A stretch of 14,150 nucleotides of DNA from Anammoximicrobium sp964409865 (lineage in GTDB: Bacteria > Planctomycetota > Planctomycetia > Pirellulales > Pirellulaceae). The stretch spans positions 1 to 14,150 of the forward strand of contig CAYPGE010000235.1 in the NCBI GenBank assembly GCA_964409865.1. Direction: 5' to 3'. Under the pieces are notes generated by a model that saw nothing but the letters and a program-made list of their open reading frames with translations, made no database searches and was not told where the DNA came from. The position numbers and the translations under genes were made by a program. Below are positions 1 to 7,877 of the stretch, one piece after another. The stretch's first letter is position 1; the number at the start of each line of letters is the position of its first letter.

Positions 1-357
1 CGTGCGCCAGCAATATCGGCCCGTGAGCACCGAGTAGCGCGTCGGCGAGCAGACCGACGAGGTCGTGTTCGCGTCCGTGAACCGCCGTCCTTCCTTGGCC
101 AGACGATCGATGTTTGGCGTCCGGATCAGCTTCCCATCCGCTCCGTAGCACCCCGCGCTGCCGTACCCATAGTCGTCGGCAAGAACGACGATGATGTTTG
201 GTACACTTCCACGCTCGGACGATTCGCCGCGTTTTGCCGAGCATATTGACAAGATCGCGACGGTTGTGGCCACAGTCAGTATCGCGATTCTGCGAACCCA
301 TGGGCGGGGTAAATCGCGGCGGGACGCGTGCCCTGCGGTAGATGGCCGGGATGTCAT
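1..357 (-). CDS. Sulfatase, N-terminal part (truncated by the window edge)
   Basis: This is the first 119 codons of an arylsulfatase-type (alkaline-phosphatase superfamily) enzyme; the C-terminal part lies left of the window. The reading starts at ATG 357-355, four codons after an in-frame TGA, and stays open to base 1. Residues 22-41 (RRIAILTVATTVAILSICSA) form a basic plus hydrophobic export signal; Cys39 sits roughly where a lipobox Cys would, but LSIC is not a standard lipobox. The mature start holds PNIIVVLADDYGYG, whose Asp61/Asp62 are the expected metal ligands. It is followed by TPNIDRLAKEGRRFTDA and then CSPTR at 103-107, the C-x-P-x-R signature in which Cys103 is converted to formylglycine. 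The product should hydrolyse sulfate esters outside the cytoplasm and needs a formylglycine-generating enzyme or anaerobic maturase encoded elsewhere. Substrate cannot be told from this part. Family assignment is secure. Confidence 0.9.
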   Translation of the reverse strand, partial: MTSRPSTAGHASRRDLPRPWVRRIAILTVATTVAILSICSAKRGESSERGSVPNIIVVLADDYGYGSAGCYGADGKLIRTPNIDRLAKEGRRFTDANTTSSVCSPTRYSVLTGRYCWRT

Positions 358-570
358 GGCGGTGCCTCACTCACAAATGGTCTGAGGGTTGCTCGTCACG
401 GTCGCGCCGGACGTTGAGGGGGCCGACTGCTCGCGGGCTCAACGGCCGGGCGAAATTCGGAAACACGAAGCTGTCAGTATCCGGCATGGCACCTCGACCG
501 TCAACTTTCCAGACGACGAAGTGGCACGGCTAACAAGTAAGCCGTGCCACACCCAGCGGGGCCACGCCCG
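358..570. other. Intergenic spacer between the sulfatase and ZIP genes
   Basis: About 210 bases without a convincing gene. It should contain the sulfatase promoter near 358-430 on the minus strand, but I could not pick out clear -35/-10 boxes. The ZIP-proximal end holds the perfect hairpin listed separately. Short open frames here have no start signal, recognisable domain or fitting context. Confidence 0.5.
521..550. terminator. Perfect 11-bp hairpin downstream of the ZIP gene
   Basis: GTGGCACGGCT (521-531) and AGCCGTGCCAC (540-550) are perfect complements separated by an 8-base loop. The hairpin lies 20 bases past the stop codon of the minus-strand ZIP gene, where a transcription terminator or 3'-end stabiliser for the panB-yyaL-ZIP transcript would be. 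No T-run follows on either strand, so it is not a textbook intrinsic terminator. It may instead be a dispersed palindromic repeat. Confidence 0.45.
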
Positions 571-1473
571 TCACTTCATCAGAAGCAGGCTCAGCGCCAT
601 CACGACCATTCCGCCGAAAAGTCCAAACAGGCTGTCATGGCCCTTGCCGTAGGCCCGACTCGTGGGCAGCAGTTCATCGAGGCTGATGTAAACCATGATT
701 CCGGCTACGCCCCCGAAGAGCACACCCATCACCTGCGGCGGAATCGCGCGGAAATCGATACCCAAGAAGAACCACATTCCCAGGCAAGCGAAAACGGCTC
801 CAACCGGTTCCGCCAAACCGCTGGCCGATGAGTACAGGAAGGCCTTCTTTCTATCGCCGGTGGCGTAAAAGATGGGCACGGATACGCTGATACCTTCGGG
901 GATATTGTGCAGCGCGATGGCGACAGCGATGACGGCGCCGACGCTCGGATTTTCCAACGCCGCGAGGAACGTGGCCAAACCCTCAGGAAAATTGTGGATG
1001 CCAATGGCCATCGCGGTGAACAGCCCCATGCGGAGAAGCTTGGCGTGATGGACGCGGTGGTCGTGGGCGCCTGGAGCAGCATGTGTGGGATCGGCGGCGA
1101 TGGCGTCGAAGTCTGGCAGGGGAGCTTTGACGTCGTGAAGCGGGGCAGTTTCCTGCTCCGTGTGCGTCTCGTGAGGGTTCTCGGCCGAGGGAATCAGGTT
1201 GTCGATGACCCCAATCAACAGGACTCCCCCAAAGAATGATGCCGCGTTGATCCAGTGTCCCCAGTGCTCCCCGTAGGCGGCCGCAAGGGCGTCGGTCCCC
1301 TTGACCAGGATCTCCACAAAGGACACGTACAGCATCACGCCAGCCGAGAACCCCGTCGCCACCGACAAGAATCGGTAGTTCGTTCGCTTGGCGAAAAACG
1401 CGATCGCGCTGCCCACGGTAGTGGTCATCCCGGCGAAGGCCGTTAGTCCCAACGCGATCCAGAAGTCACCCAT
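571..1473 (-). CDS. zupT: ZIP-family divalent metal (zinc) transporter, ZupT-like
   Basis: Inner-membrane permease of the ZIP family, expected to import Zn2+ and perhaps other divalent metals. From the ATG at 1473 the protein has 300 residues, close to bacterial ZupT plus an enlarged loop. Diagnostic metal-site motifs are HNFPEG at residues 160-165 and HNIPEG at 189-194, on the paired central helices. Earlier segments such as FLSVATGFSAGVMLYVSFVEI and the late GIMVYISLDELLP also match the family. The loop between helices 3 and 4 is rich in His, Asp and Glu (HETHTEQE, HDHRVHH), typical of a metal-sensing or metal-binding loop. Upstream in-frame starts exist at ATG 1494 and TTG 1536. I chose 1473 because MGDFWIALGLT begins the first helix as relatives do, and a GGAG lies upstream at a workable distance. 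It is last in the panB-yyaL-ZIP run, 87 bases after yyaL. Confidence 0.9.
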   Translation of the reverse strand: MGDFWIALGLTAFAGMTTTVGSAIAFFAKRTNYRFLSVATGFSAGVMLYVSFVEILVKGTDALAAAYGEHWGHWINAASFFGGVLLIGVIDNLIPSAENPHETHTEQETAPLHDVKAPLPDFDAIAADPTHAAPGAHDHRVHHAKLLRMGLFTAMAIGIHNFPEGLATFLAALENPSVGAVIAVAIALHNIPEGISVSVPIFYATGDRKKAFLYSSASGLAEPVGAVFACLGMWFFLGIDFRAIPPQVMGVLFGGVAGIMVYISLDELLPTSRAYGKGHDSLFGLFGGMVVMALSLLLMK

Positions 1474-1560
1474 CTCACCCAGGCTCCGACTCATGTCGAT
1501 GTGGACAATTCTTACAAAACGCTCGATGTAGACCAAGAAGTCGAAGATTCCAGCCGCAAC

Positions 1561-3636
1561 TCAGCCCAATTTCTCACGAGCCAACCGGTCCCACAGGCCG
1601 ATGACTGCCTGGCGTCCCGAGACCGGCGCCTGGCAAGCGAAGTTTTCGCACCAGTAGACGGTCGGTTCCGCGCCGGAGAGCGATTTGCCTTGGAACAAGG
1701 GAGCCAAATGCCGCGAGCCTCCCTCGCGTCCCGGTGCACGGCACGCCACGACTCGATTCGGCAAGTACCGGCGCCGCAAATCGCTCAGCACCGCCCCCGT
1801 GTCGCCGTGGCGGGGGTCGCCGAGGATCGCAATCTCCGGCAGGGGCCCCATCAGCATGTCGGCCGCTGTCAACATTTGGCCCACTGCCGACGGCACGCGC
1901 AGCATGAGCCCCGCCGCCGCGGTGACAATGCCGCGAGCCGCCTGCAGGCAGTCGCTGCGGCCGCACAACGCGCCCAACCGCAGAAATGCCAAGGCCGCAA
2001 TCGCGTTGCCGCTGGGGATGCTGCTCTCGTAGACGTCCTTGTTCCGCGCGATCAACGGTTCGTGGTCGTCAGCCGTATAGAAGAAACCGCCCGCTTGCGG
2101 ATCGGCAAAGTGCTCCAAAACCAGATCCGCCAGCCGCACCGCTTCGTCGATCCACCGTTCGTCGAACTGCGACTCGTACAGCGTCACCAGCGACTGAATC
2201 AGGAAGGCGTAGTCGTCCAGATAGGCGTCCAATCTGGCTTGGCCGCCGCGCCAGCTGTGCAGCAGTCGGCCGTCCGAGCGTTTCATCTCTCGCAGAATGA
2301 AGTTCCCCGCACCAGCCGCCGCCGCCAGGTACTTCGGTTCATCGAACACGACCGCCGCCCGCGCCAGCGAATCGATCATCAGCGCGTTCCAACTGAGCAG
2401 CACCTTGTCGTCCTTGCCCGGCCGCACGCGGCGATCGCGGACCTCCAGCAACTGCCGCCGGCAGTCGGCCAATTCCGCCTGCAACTCGTCCCGGTCCCAA
2501 CCTCTCAGCTGCGCACACTGCTCGAGGTTCTGGGGCCGATGGAGGACGTTGCGGCCCTCGAAATTGCCGGCGTCCGTCACGTTGTACACGTAGCAGAACC
2601 GCTCGCTGCGCCGGCTGCCGAGGACCTGTTTGATCTCGGCCGGCGTCCAGGTGTAGAACTTGCCCTCTTCACCTTCGCTGTCGGCGTCCTCGGAACTGTA
2701 GAATCCGCCGGCAGGGTCGGTCATGTACTTCAACACGTAATCCAGCGTCTCCTGAACGACGCGGCGATACTCGCCATGGCCCGTGACCAGATAGGCGTCC
2801 AGGTACGTGCCGGCCAGCAAGGCGTTGTCGTACAGCATCTTTTCAAAGTGCGGGACCAGCCAGCGCTCGTCGACCGAGTAGCGGGCAAAGCCGCCGCCCA
2901 AATGATCGTAGATCCCGCCGGAGGCCATCTTGTCCAGGTTCAACCGCACCATCTTCAGCAGGCCGTCGCGCCCGGTCCGCCGCCACATCCGCAGCAGGAA
3001 CTGCAACGCCATCGCGTGCGGGAATTTGGGCCTGACGCCGAACCCGCCGTGAACCGCATCGAATTCACGCTCTAGCTGCGCCACCGCCTCCTGGAGCCAC
3101 CGCTGGCCGACGGCTGAATCGGCCGCTTCCGGCAGGTTGGATTGTTGCAGGAACTGCGTCAACTGTGCCGCCTGTTGAACGGCCTCGTTTCGCCGCGTAC
3201 GCCAGAGTTCATCGACGCCCTGGATCACCTGAATGAACCCTGGCATGCCCATCCGCGGGTACGGCGGCCAGTACGTCCCGCCGTAAAACGGCTGCAAGTC
3301 CGGCGTCAGGAACACGGACATGGGCCAGCCGCCGTGCCGAGTCATGACCTGGACCGCGGTCATGTAGATCTGGTCCAAATCCGGCCGTTCCTCCCGATCG
3401 ACTTTGATGTTGATGAACCGCGCGTTCAAGAAGGCCGCGATCTCCGGGTTGTCAAAGCTCTCGCGCTCCATCACATGGCACCAGTGGCAGGCCGCATAAC
3501 CGATCGACAGGAAGATCGGCTTTTGCTCCGCCCGCGCCCGCGCCAAGGCTTCCGGCCCCCACGGATACCAATCCACGGCGTTGTCCTTGTGCTGCAACAG
3601 ATACGGACTGGTTTCGAGGCCGAGTCGATTCGACAT
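1561..3636 (-). CDS. yyaL: Thioredoxin-domain protein of the YyaL/DUF255 (SPATA20) family
   Basis: A 691-residue cytoplasmic protein, full length for the family. The N-terminal 160 or so residues are the DUF255 thioredoxin-like domain. It opens with NRLGLETSPYLLQHKDNAVDWYPW and carries the family CHWC motif at Cys50-Cys53 in GYAACHWCHVMERESF. Next come VDREERPDLD and GGWPMSVFLTPDLQPFYGGTYWPP. The rest is the alpha/alpha-toroid region resembling N-acylglucosamine 2-epimerases and glycosidases, with HFEKMLYDNALL and EDADSEGEEGKFYTW as conserved stretches. The biochemical role of the family is not established; a redox or sugar-linked function is inference. The ATG at 3636-3634 begins one base after the panB stop (TAA-C-ATG), so the two genes are almost certainly cotranscribed and probably translationally coupled. 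No frameshift or loss of key residues is seen. Confidence 0.93.
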   Translation of the reverse strand: MSNRLGLETSPYLLQHKDNAVDWYPWGPEALARARAEQKPIFLSIGYAACHWCHVMERESFDNPEIAAFLNARFINIKVDREERPDLDQIYMTAVQVMTRHGGWPMSVFLTPDLQPFYGGTYWPPYPRMGMPGFIQVIQGVDELWRTRRNEAVQQAAQLTQFLQQSNLPEAADSAVGQRWLQEAVAQLEREFDAVHGGFGVRPKFPHAMALQFLLRMWRRTGRDGLLKMVRLNLDKMASGGIYDHLGGGFARYSVDERWLVPHFEKMLYDNALLAGTYLDAYLVTGHGEYRRVVQETLDYVLKYMTDPAGGFYSSEDADSEGEEGKFYTWTPAEIKQVLGSRRSERFCYVYNVTDAGNFEGRNVLHRPQNLEQCAQLRGWDRDELQAELADCRRQLLEVRDRRVRPGKDDKVLLSWNALMIDSLARAAVVFDEPKYLAAAAGAGNFILREMKRSDGRLLHSWRGGQARLDAYLDDYAFLIQSLVTLYESQFDERWIDEAVRLADLVLEHFADPQAGGFFYTADDHEPLIARNKDVYESSIPSGNAIAALAFLRLGALCGRSDCLQAARGIVTAAAGLMLRVPSAVGQMLTAADMLMGPLPEIAILGDPRHGDTGAVLSDLRRRYLPNRVVACRAPGREGGSRHLAPLFQGKSLSGAEPTVYWCENFACQAPVSGRQAVIGLWDRLAREKLG

Positions 3637-3637
3637 G

Positions 3638-4438
3638 TTATTGGAACGTCTGCTCGCTGCTGGGGAAAACGCCGTTGCGGACTTCTTCGCAGTACTGCCG
3701 AACGGCCTGCGAAATGACCTCGTGCAGGTTGGCGTACTTCTTGACGAATCGAGGCATGCTGCCCTGCGTGACGCCCAACAGGTCGTGGATCACGAGCACC
3801 TGGCCGTCGCAGGCCGGGCCCGCCCCGATGCCAATGGTGGGGATGCTGAGCGTCCGCGTAATCTCGGCGGCCAGCGGGGCAGGCACACACTCCAGGACCA
3901 GCCCGAAACTCCCGGCTTGTTCCGCAGCTTGCGCGTCCTGCATCAGCCGCTGCTCGTCCCGCTGGACCTTGTAGCCGCCCATCTGATGTACGCTCTGGGG
4001 CCGCAGGCCGACGTGGCCCATGACAGGAATGCCGGCCGAGACCAACGCCGCGATCACCTCGGCTTGCTCGACCCCCCCCTCCAATTTGACTGCTTGACAG
4101 CGGGCTTGTTTCAAGATCCGGGCGGCGGCTTCGACGGCCCTGTGTACGCCGACATAGGCGGTTGGGAAGGGCAGATCCACGACGACCAAGGCTCGTTCGA
4201 CCGCCCGGCCTACGATTTCCGCGTGATAAATCATCTCTTCCAAAGTCACCGGGAGCGTGGTCTCGCGGCCCTGGACTACCATCGACAGGCTATCGCCGAC
4301 CAAGATGACGTCCACGCCGGACTCGTCCAGCAGCCTGGCCGTCGGATAGTCGTAGGCCGTCAACACGGCGATCTTGCGGCCTTGGCCCTTCATAGACCGG
4401 AAATTGGGCACGGTAATGCGATTCGGTTTGTCTGCCAT
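3638..4438 (-). CDS. panB: 3-methyl-2-oxobutanoate hydroxymethyltransferase
   Basis: Ketopantoate hydroxymethyltransferase transfers a hydroxymethyl group from 5,10-methylenetetrahydrofolate to alpha-ketoisovalerate, the first committed step of pantothenate and hence coenzyme A synthesis. The 266 residues match the usual PanB length. Active-site elements are all present: LVGDSLSMVVQG with Asp49, VVVDLPFPTAY with Asp88 (both Mg2+ ligands), AVKLEGG with Lys118 and Glu120, GHVGLRPQSVHQMGGYKVQ, and LVLECVPAPLA with Glu183. The end region PTIGIGAGPACDGQVLVIHDLLG is also canonical. ATG at 4438 gives the standard N-terminus. It heads the minus-strand operon and is divergent from lnt. Other pantothenate genes (panC, panD, panE) are not in the window, so panB is here grouped with unrelated functions. 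Confidence 0.97.
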   Translation of the reverse strand: MADKPNRITVPNFRSMKGQGRKIAVLTAYDYPTARLLDESGVDVILVGDSLSMVVQGRETTLPVTLEEMIYHAEIVGRAVERALVVVDLPFPTAYVGVHRAVEAAARILKQARCQAVKLEGGVEQAEVIAALVSAGIPVMGHVGLRPQSVHQMGGYKVQRDEQRLMQDAQAAEQAGSFGLVLECVPAPLAAEITRTLSIPTIGIGAGPACDGQVLVIHDLLGVTQGSMPRFVKKYANLHEVISQAVRQYCEEVRNGVFPSSEQTFQ

Positions 4439-4647
4439 GTCCGCATTGTGACGCGCGGCCAGTCAACTGGCAAGCCGAGCGGCAAGCGGATCAGGGCGGG
4501 GACAAGCGGTCGATTTTTGTTCGCTTCTGGCCGCTGCAACTCCAACTGGCCTTCGGAGATGTTCCCTGTTTCGGTTAGAATTTGGGCACCGGCAGCCGAA
4601 CTGTGGCATAGCTCTGATTCTCTGGCCTTGATCCCCAAAAACGCATC
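4439..4647. promoter_or_regulatory. Divergent panB/lnt intergenic region
   Basis: About 210 bases separate the divergent starts of panB and lnt, so promoters in both directions are expected. For lnt the best plus-strand candidate is TAGAAT at 4576-4581 (5 of 6 to the sigma70 -10 box), with a poor TTCGGA 18 bases upstream. For panB I found no convincing pair. No clear Shine-Dalgarno sequence precedes the lnt GTG. No operator palindrome or riboswitch was recognised. Confidence 0.3.
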
Positions 4648-6462
4648 GTGAACCTCCGCCGCAAGCGTCCCAACCGCGTCGCGCCCGATGATGCCCACTC
4701 CCCAGGGGCTCCTGAGCCGCTTGCCGCCCAGGGGGAAACCGCCAGCGGATGGGCAAACCGCCGTGGGTTTGCCTGGACACAGTCGCCGCTGGTGCTTTCG
4801 TTGCTAAGCGGCCTGCTGTTGTGGGCTTCCTTTCCGCCACTGGGCTGGTGGCCGCTGGCCTGGATCGCCCCCGTCGGCTGGCTGATGATCGTCCGCGATC
4901 AAACCGCGCCCGGCCGCCGTTTGTCCGGGGCGGTCGCTCTGTCGGGATTTCTGCATTGGCTCGCGCTGCTGCACGGGATCCGGCTGGCTCACCCAGCGTT
5001 GTATCTGGGTTGGATTGCGCTGGCCGCGTACTTGGCCGTCTATCCCGTACTATTTGTGGCCCTCACGCGCATCGCCGTGCATCGTTGGCGGATGTCCATC
5101 ATCCTGGCCGCTCCCGTCGTCTGGACGGGTCTGGAACTGGTGCGCGGCCACGCGATCACGGGGTTCTCGATGGCCTTGCTGGGACACACTCAAGTGTCAC
5201 GGATCACGCTGCTGCAGATCGCCGATGTCTTTGGCGCATACGGCGTCAGCTTCCTGGTGATGCTGGTGGCGGCGTCTGCAGCTCGTGCGCTGCCCGCCAC
5301 GACCGGCGCAACTGGGGCGGCCCGTTCGCGGTGGTGGTCCCCTTGGCCGTTGCTGCCGGCATCCGTCGCATTGGCCGGAACGATCGCCTACGGCATGTTC
5401 CAGCAGCGTGTCGCCGTGGGCTTGCCGACGCCGCGCGAGCCGCTGCGCGTCGCCCTGATTCAGGGCTCGTTCGACACGATCTTCGAGTTCGATCCCGAAC
5501 GCGATCGCAACGTCTTTCTGCGATATCGGCAGCTGAGCGAACAAGCCGTCGCACAACACCCGGACATCCAACTCGTCGTGTGGCCGGAATCCATGTTCAG
5601 CGGTGACGCGGGCGAAATCCTCGCGGTCGGCGCGATTGATGTACCGCCGGATGTGACCCTGCCTCCCGAAGAGTACCGTCAACGAGTGCGGACGCGAGCC
5701 CTAACGTTCTCGTACAAAGTCGGCGATGTGGCCCGGCGGTTGAACGCCCCTCGCGGAAAGACGTCCGCAGGCGGTGTCTATCTGATCGTCGGCACGGACA
5801 CGCTGCAGTTAGGGGACGGAGCCAGCCGGCGCTACAATTCGGCGCTTTGCATCAGCCCCGAAGGTCAACTGACGGGCCGTTATTACAAAATGCACCGCGT
5901 CATGTTCGGCGAGTACCTTCCGTGGGGCGACGTTTTTCCTTGGCTGTACCGGATCACACCCATGACGCAAGGGCTGGACGCTGGCCAGGAGCCGCAGTGT
6001 TTCCGCGTTCACGGCTGGTGTCTGTCGCCCAGCATCTGTTTCGAGAGCACTGTCCCCCACCTGATTCGCCGGCAGGTGGAAACACTGCGCAAGTCCGGTC
6101 TCCCACCGGACTTACTTGTAAACGTTACCAACGACGGCTGGTTCTGGGGCTCGAACATCCTCGACCTACAGCTGGCCTGCAGTGTGTTTCGCGCCATCGA
6201 AAACCGCCTTCCCATGATCGTCGCCGCCAACACGGGAATTTCCGCTGTTGTGGACAGCCAAGGTCATGTGCAGCAGGAGGGTCCCCGCCGGGGAGAAGCT
6301 GTCTTGTATGCGGAAGTCGGAGATGACGGTCGCCTTAGCTGTTATCGGCGGATCGGTGACGTTCCAGCCGGACTGTGCGCTTGGTTCTGCCTCGCAGCCG
6401 CCGTATTCGGTTTAGGAGCCAAGTTAAGAGGGAATAAAGGCGGACACAAGGGTCGATATTAG
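4648..6462 (+). CDS. lnt: Apolipoprotein N-acyltransferase
   Basis: Lnt is the inner-membrane enzyme that adds the third acyl chain, from phospholipid, to the N-terminal cysteine of lipoproteins. The 604-residue protein has a long hydrophilic N-terminus of about 45 residues, then hydrophobic helices to about residue 255 (for example LVLSLLSGLLLWASFPPLGWWPLAW in part). A periplasmic nitrilase-like (CN hydrolase) domain follows at roughly 265-565, then a C-terminal helix. The catalytic triad is present: Glu314 in VVWPESMF, Lys414 in GRYYKMHRVMFGEYLPWG, and Cys464 in SPSICFEST. LLVNVTNDGWFWGS and FRAIENRLPMIVAANTG are the expected nitrilase strands. Start is GTG at 4648 without a clear ribosome binding site; no other Met precedes the first helix, so the exact N-terminus is uncertain. 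It is longer than the roughly 510-residue E. coli enzyme because of the N-terminal extension and insertions. Confidence 0.95.
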   Translation: MNLRRKRPNRVAPDDAHSPGAPEPLAAQGETASGWANRRGFAWTQSPLVLSLLSGLLLWASFPPLGWWPLAWIAPVGWLMIVRDQTAPGRRLSGAVALSGFLHWLALLHGIRLAHPALYLGWIALAAYLAVYPVLFVALTRIAVHRWRMSIILAAPVVWTGLELVRGHAITGFSMALLGHTQVSRITLLQIADVFGAYGVSFLVMLVAASAARALPATTGATGAARSRWWSPWPLLPASVALAGTIAYGMFQQRVAVGLPTPREPLRVALIQGSFDTIFEFDPERDRNVFLRYRQLSEQAVAQHPDIQLVVWPESMFSGDAGEILAVGAIDVPPDVTLPPEEYRQRVRTRALTFSYKVGDVARRLNAPRGKTSAGGVYLIVGTDTLQLGDGASRRYNSALCISPEGQLTGRYYKMHRVMFGEYLPWGDVFPWLYRITPMTQGLDAGQEPQCFRVHGWCLSPSICFESTVPHLIRRQVETLRKSGLPPDLLVNVTNDGWFWGSNILDLQLACSVFRAIENRLPMIVAANTGISAVVDSQGHVQQEGPRRGEAVLYAEVGDDGRLSCYRRIGDVPAGLCAWFCLAAAVFGLGAKLRGNKGGHKGRY

Positions 6463-6490
6463 CAATAGTCCGTCCTATTGCCGGCTTTTT
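6462..6490 (+). terminator. Possible weak intrinsic terminator after lnt
   Basis: GCAATAG (6462-6468) and CTATTGC (6475-6481) form a perfect 7-bp stem that begins in the lnt stop codon, with a 6-base loop. After CGGC comes a run of five T (6486-6490). The stem is AT-rich and the T-run is displaced by four bases, so termination would be weak. A second hairpin (CGCGGC-cgtt-GCCGCG, 6491-6506) follows directly. Confidence 0.35.
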
Positions 6491-6592
6491 CGCGGCCGTT
6501 GCCGCGATCAGCAGCGAATTCAGCCAGCTTTTTCGGCAAACGAGGCTCAGGCTATCCATCTTGCCTTCGTTTTCCAGATTCCGAGCGTTTAA

Positions 6593-6622
6593 TTGACACC
6601 GCGTTTTGCGTAGAACTATACT
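6593..6622 (+). promoter_or_regulatory. Sigma70-type promoter for the coiled-coil gene
   Basis: TTGACA at 6593-6598 is a perfect -35 box. After an 18-base spacer comes TATACT at 6617-6622, five of six to the -10 consensus. A start near 6629 would leave a leader of about 38 bases that ends with an AGGGAG ribosome binding site at 6655-6660, six bases before the ATG at 6667. This is the clearest promoter in the window and makes the 6667-7762 pair an independent transcription unit. Confidence 0.7.
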
Positions 6623-6666
6623 AGTCTTGATTATTCGGTTCCCGGAGCCGCTGTAGGGAGAAGATC

Positions 6667-7536
6667 ATGACACTGCTCGGCAAAGTTTTCACGGTGCTTA
6701 TTTTCATCATGAGCATCTTGTTTATGGGCTTTTCCGTCGTGGTGTTCGCCACTCACCGGAATTGGAAGTTGCTGGTCGATAACCCTACGGCGACGGACAA
6801 GGCCCCGTTGGGTCTCAAGCAGCAACTGGAAGCGCAAAAAGCGACCAACCAGGGCCTGCGCGCGGAACTCGACGCTTTGAAGAACCAGTTGGCGGTCGAG
6901 ATGGCAGCTCGCCGCAGTGCGCTGAGTGCTGCCGAGACCAAGCTGGCCGAGGCTCAGCAGCGGCTGTCGGCGAAAGAGGCCGAGTTAGCCGGTCTGCAAT
7001 CGGCGCAGACCGAGGCGACTGCCGCCTTGAATTTGGCGGAGACGCGGCTCAAGGAGTTGGTGGCGGAGGTCCTGAAACTGCGCGACGAGATCCGTGATGT
7101 CCAGGCGAAGCGGGACGAGTTCTTCCAGCGCGTGGTCGGGCTTACCGACAAGCTGCACGAGTCGGCGGGACTGGAGCGGAATCTGAAGGAGCGCGAGGCC
7201 CAGTTGATCGCCGAAATCAACAAATACAAGCGAGTCACCGACGTGTTGGGCGTCAATCCGAACATGCCGGTCGAAGCGATTGCTCCGCCGCTGGACGGCA
7301 TCGTTTTGGCGGTGGGCGACAAGAATCTGATCGAGGTGTCGCTGGGATCCGACGATGGACTGCGGGTGGGACATACCGTGCAAGTGTTCCGGGACAACAA
7401 TTACTTGGGGTCGGCGGTGGTTTTGAAGACCAACCCCGATCGAGCTGTCGCGCAAGTGGACGATAAATCTCAACGAGGATTGATTAAGGTACGCGATCGT
7501 GTCGCAACAAAACTTAGCCGGACCAGAACTAGCTAG
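6667..7536 (+). CDS. Membrane-anchored coiled-coil protein of unknown function
   Basis: I do not recognise a named family. The 289-residue protein starts with a single membrane segment (about residues 5-28, VFTVLIFIMSILFMGFSVVVF). A long heptad-like, Ala/Glu/Leu/Lys-rich coiled coil runs from about 50 to 190 (for example LSAAETKLAEAQQRLSAKEAE). The compact C-terminal domain spans about 205-280 and includes IVLAVGDKNLIEVSLGSDDG, LRVGHTVQVFRDNNYLG and a late RGLIKVRDRV. This last pattern, a beta-rich unit with G-S-D-D-G-L-x-x-G, resembles the small barrel seen in flagellar FlgT C-terminal and MreC-like proteins; that is a resemblance only. Topology suggests a short cytoplasmic N-terminus and the coil plus domain outside. 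It has a strong promoter and ribosome binding site and overlaps the next gene by 38 bases, so the two products probably act together in the envelope. Confidence 0.85.
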   Translation: MTLLGKVFTVLIFIMSILFMGFSVVVFATHRNWKLLVDNPTATDKAPLGLKQQLEAQKATNQGLRAELDALKNQLAVEMAARRSALSAAETKLAEAQQRLSAKEAELAGLQSAQTEATAALNLAETRLKELVAEVLKLRDEIRDVQAKRDEFFQRVVGLTDKLHESAGLERNLKEREAQLIAEINKYKRVTDVLGVNPNMPVEAIAPPLDGIVLAVGDKNLIEVSLGSDDGLRVGHTVQVFRDNNYLGSAVVLKTNPDRAVAQVDDKSQRGLIKVRDRVATKLSRTRTS

Positions 7537-7762
7537 TGCGCCCGTCGAACAGAAGCCACGCGCCAACATCTACACCATCATGCTGGTACTGGCTTTTTTT
7601 GCCATCGTGGTGGCGTGCGTCGTGCTCTGGCTGGAACTCAAAGAGTACGGGGACTACCCTTGGTGGGAAACCAAGGGCATCGCACCCGCCACGAGTTGGT
7701 TGACGCCGGCAGAGATGGGCGGCCCCGAATCTGTCGAACCGCCCGGTTCGTGGTTGGCGTAA
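7499..7762 (+). CDS. Small single-span membrane protein of unknown function
   Basis: 87 residues starting at GTG 7499, inside the last 38 bases of the preceding gene in another frame, which suggests translational coupling. A polar N-terminus (about 22 residues) is followed by one membrane helix, YTIMLVLAFFAIVVACVVLW, at about 25-44. A short acidic and aromatic tail follows (ELKEYGDYPWWETKG) and ends in a Pro/Gly-rich stretch. No catalytic motif is visible. The overlap with the coiled-coil gene and the terminator 58 bases downstream support a real gene and a two-gene unit. Function is unknown; a partner or assembly factor of the coiled-coil protein is inference. Confidence 0.8.
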   Translation: MSQQNLAGPELASAPVEQKPRANIYTIMLVLAFFAIVVACVVLWLELKEYGDYPWWETKGIAPATSWLTPAEMGGPESVEPPGSWLA

Positions 7763-7819
7763 CGAGACGATCTTGGGATGGCCCCAGGCGAGAGGCACGG
7801 CTGTCTTCACGCATCCAAC

Positions 7820-7859
7820 AAAGCCGGCCCCATGCGATGGCATCGGACCGGCTTTTTTT
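7820..7859 (+). terminator. Intrinsic terminator closing the coiled-coil/small membrane protein unit
   Basis: AAAGCCGG at 7820-7827 pairs with CCGGCTTT, and the stem continues inward as CC/GG and ATGC/GCAT around a GATG loop with two internal mismatches. Seven T follow at 7853-7859. It lies between the small membrane protein stop (7762) and the next real start (7878), and it argues that a longer reading starting at 7773 is not translated. Confidence 0.8.
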
Positions 7860-7877
7860 GTGGAAAGGCGCGCTGGG

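Noticed and set aside
1474..1536. Upstream starts of the ZIP transporter (ATG 1494, TTG 1536)
   Set aside because: No ribosome binding site precedes them and the added residues lie before the point where family members begin. ATG 1494 remains a possible alternative.
1501..3075. 524-codon open frame on the plus strand
   Set aside because: It lies antisense to the yyaL-like gene, is rich in Arg, Gln and His with no domain, and the opposite strand encodes a clear full-length family member. Long antisense frames are expected at this GC content.
3581..4651. 356-codon open frame on the plus strand
   Set aside because: Antisense to panB and the 5' end of the yyaL-like gene; no recognisable domain.
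7773..7877. Upstream ATG extension of the zinc-ribbon protein
   Set aside because: The extension would be translated through an intrinsic terminator with a T7 run, has no ribosome binding site, and adds 35 residues that look unlike a protein N-terminus. GTG 7878 fits better.
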